Below, one piece after another: positions 5,319 to 6,593 of a stretch of DNA of 6,593 bases. The notes under the pieces are model-generated. The model ran no database searches, was not told where the DNA came from, and saw only the letters and a program-made list of their open reading frames with translations. Position numbers and translations under genes: made by a program. This DNA comes from Chloroflexota bacterium (GTDB lineage Bacteria > Chloroflexota > Anaerolineae > Anaerolineales > Anaerolineaceae), in assembly GCA_011053085.1 (NCBI GenBank), contig DSBE01000255.1, forward strand, positions 1 through 6,593, in the 5' to 3' direction. The first letter of the stretch is position 1, and each line of letters begins with the position of its first letter.

Positions 5319-6593
5319 TGGGCGGCAGTTTGCTGCTGCAGGAATTTGTCAGCCGATGCTCCCAGCAATAGATGCAGGAGCAATTCCTGCTGGTTGTGCA
5401 CGAACGGCGGTGTCTCGACATCTTCTAACACCGGCATCAGGTAGGCTGCCGGGCGGTATTTTTTGATCACATGGTTTTCATCAAGGATGGTTTCCAGCAG
5501 GGCGCTGTTGGGCGGGATGGGTGTGCGTCCAAATTCACCGCACAGCAGCATCTTGAATTCTTCAGAAACAAAGCTATAACGCTGGCCGCTGACGATGTTG
5601 AAGACCGCCTGTGAGCCCACGATCTGGCTGGTGGGGGTCACCAGGGGCACATAACCGACATCACGCCGCACCACGGGGATCTCTGCCATCACCTGTGGCA
5701 GGATATCGGGCTGCTGCATCTCGCGCAACTGGTTCTGCAGGTTGCTGAGCATGCCGCCGGGGATCTGTGATTCGAAGATGCGGGGGTCGTGGGGCGGGTA
5801 TTGCAGGTCGCGCAGCAAGGCGCGGGTTTCGTCAATGGCGGCTTCCAGCGCGGGAGCATCGCCTTTTTCGAGCAGATTGAGGATAGATTCTACCTTGCGG
5901 CGATCGATGGTGTCGGGGTCCACCGGGGCATAGTATTTACCATGGCCGGGGATCACATCCGATAATTCATCATAGATAGTGAAGAGGTTTTTTTGCGCCT
6001 GCCGAATGGCGTTGGCATTCAGGTTGTGCTCAATGCCCAGCATCTCGGCAAAGGGCAGCAGCACTTCGATGGGGGGGTGTGAATTACCGCCGGCAAAAGG
6101 CGTCACGGCACAATCAATGGCGTCCACGCCTGAGCGCATGGCAAGAATGGCGTTCAGCGTGCCTACCCCGGCGGTGTCATGGGTGTGCAGGGTGATGGGT
6201 ACATTGACGGCATCTTTTAGGGCGTTTATTAGGGTAACTGTATCCTGCGGTGCGAGAATGCCGGCCATATCTTTGATGGTGATGTGCTGTGCGCCCATCT
6301 CCACCAGTGTGCGGGCATAGTTGACATAATACTGGCGGGTGTGCACCGGTGAGGTGGTGTAGGATAACGCACCATCGGCAAGCGCGCCGTAGGCGCGTAC
6401 TGCCAGCAGCGAGGTTTGCAGGTTGCGTTCGTCATTGAGGGCGTCAAACACGCGCATTTCGCCGATGCCGGCTTCGATCGCGGCTTTGATAAAGGCGATC
6501 ACCAGATCATCGGGATAAGGCTGGTAGGCGAACAGGTTCTGTCCGCGCAGCAGGGCGCGGATGGCGGTTTTACCCCTGGTGAGTGCGTAGAAC
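5315..6593 (-). CDS. Carboxyltransferase subunit of the pyruvate carboxylase / oxaloacetate decarboxylase family (PycB/OadA-like; 5' partial)
   Basis: The gene enters from the right edge and reads leftward; 425 residues are visible, and about the first 90 of a typical family member are missing. Visible residues 1-180 complete the HMGL-like TIM barrel: LLRGQNL (14-20), R-V-F-D-A-L-N-D (47-54), KDMAGIL (107-113), whose Lys is the carbamylated metal ligand in relatives, and H-T-H-D-T-A-G (136-142), whose two His bind the metal. The conserved PYC_OADA region follows: Q-I-P-G-G-M (276-281), TPTSQIVGSQAV (319-330) and G-E-F-G-R-T-P (352-358). The enzyme moves a carboxyl group between biotin and pyruvate or a related acid. 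The protein ends without a biotinyl domain (no M-K-M), so a separate biotin carrier and a biotin carboxylase or membrane decarboxylase subunit must be encoded elsewhere. The motifs KDMAG and HTHDT resemble pyruvate carboxylase more than OadA, whereas FAGGNSHPP resembles the OadA pattern. Whether it acts as PycB, OadA or a transcarboxylase 5S subunit cannot be decided here. Confidence 0.9.
   Translation of the reverse strand, partial: FYALTRGKTAIRALLRGQNLFAYQPYPDDLVIAFIKAAIEAGIGEMRVFDALNDERNLQTSLLAVRAYGALADGALSYTTSPVHTRQYYVNYARTLVEMGAQHITIKDMAGILAPQDTVTLINALKDAVNVPITLHTHDTAGVGTLNAILAMRSGVDAIDCAVTPFAGGNSHPPIEVLLPFAEMLGIEHNLNANAIRQAQKNLFTIYDELSDVIPGHGKYYAPVDPDTIDRRKVESILNLLEKGDAPALEAAIDETRALLRDLQYPPHDPRIFESQIPGGMLSNLQNQLREMQQPDILPQVMAEIPVVRRDVGYVPLVTPTSQIVGSQAVFNIVSGQRYSFVSEEFKMLLCGEFGRTPIPPNSALLETILDENHVIKKYRPAAYLMPVLEDVETPPFVHNQQELLLHLLLGASADKFLQQQTAAH

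Overview
The window looks like chromosomal DNA of a member of the Chloroflexota, most likely class Anaerolineae. That placement is an inference from protein style: a dephospho-CoA kinase with a long extra C-terminal domain, a diadenylate cyclase with a G-L-R-H-R active-site motif, a CdaR whose tail is rich in Thr-Pro, and a Der GTPase with extra loops. No rRNA or other taxonomic marker is present. Base composition is moderately GC-rich and even throughout. There is no insertion sequence, tRNA, CRISPR array or sign of recent transfer.

Layout. Positions 1-224 hold the end of a + strand gene whose C-terminus is a helix-hairpin-helix (HhH) domain. A perfect 12-bp hairpin followed by a T-rich run (243-277) ends it. 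A promoter with a perfect TATAAT (367-372) and a leader of about 80 nt then start a run of four + strand genes: coaE-like kinase fused to a GNAT-like domain (462-1619), cdaA (1643-2545), cdaR/ybbR (2554-3897) and der (3957-5318). The gaps are 23, 8 and 59 nt with no terminator between genes, so this is probably one operon. On the - strand, from the right edge down to 5315, lies most of a pyruvate/oxaloacetate carboxyltransferase subunit (PycB/OadA type). It runs convergently into der, and the two stop codons overlap.

How the genes fit together. CdaA makes the second messenger c-di-AMP at the membrane, and CdaR is its usual extracytoplasmic partner. In Firmicutes the pair is normally followed by glmM; here coaE precedes it and der (ribosome assembly) follows it. 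CoaE makes CoA. The convergent carboxyltransferase belongs to the domain family through which c-di-AMP inhibits pyruvate carboxylase in Listeria. A link between c-di-AMP, CoA and C3/C4 carbon metabolism is therefore a reasonable hypothesis, but only a hypothesis.

The most unusual item is the CoaE fusion. A GNAT-like domain that seems to lack the usual acetyl-CoA pyrophosphate loop is attached to the last enzyme of CoA synthesis. The rest of the window is well-understood housekeeping genes, and I saw no clear sign of a wholly new multi-gene system.
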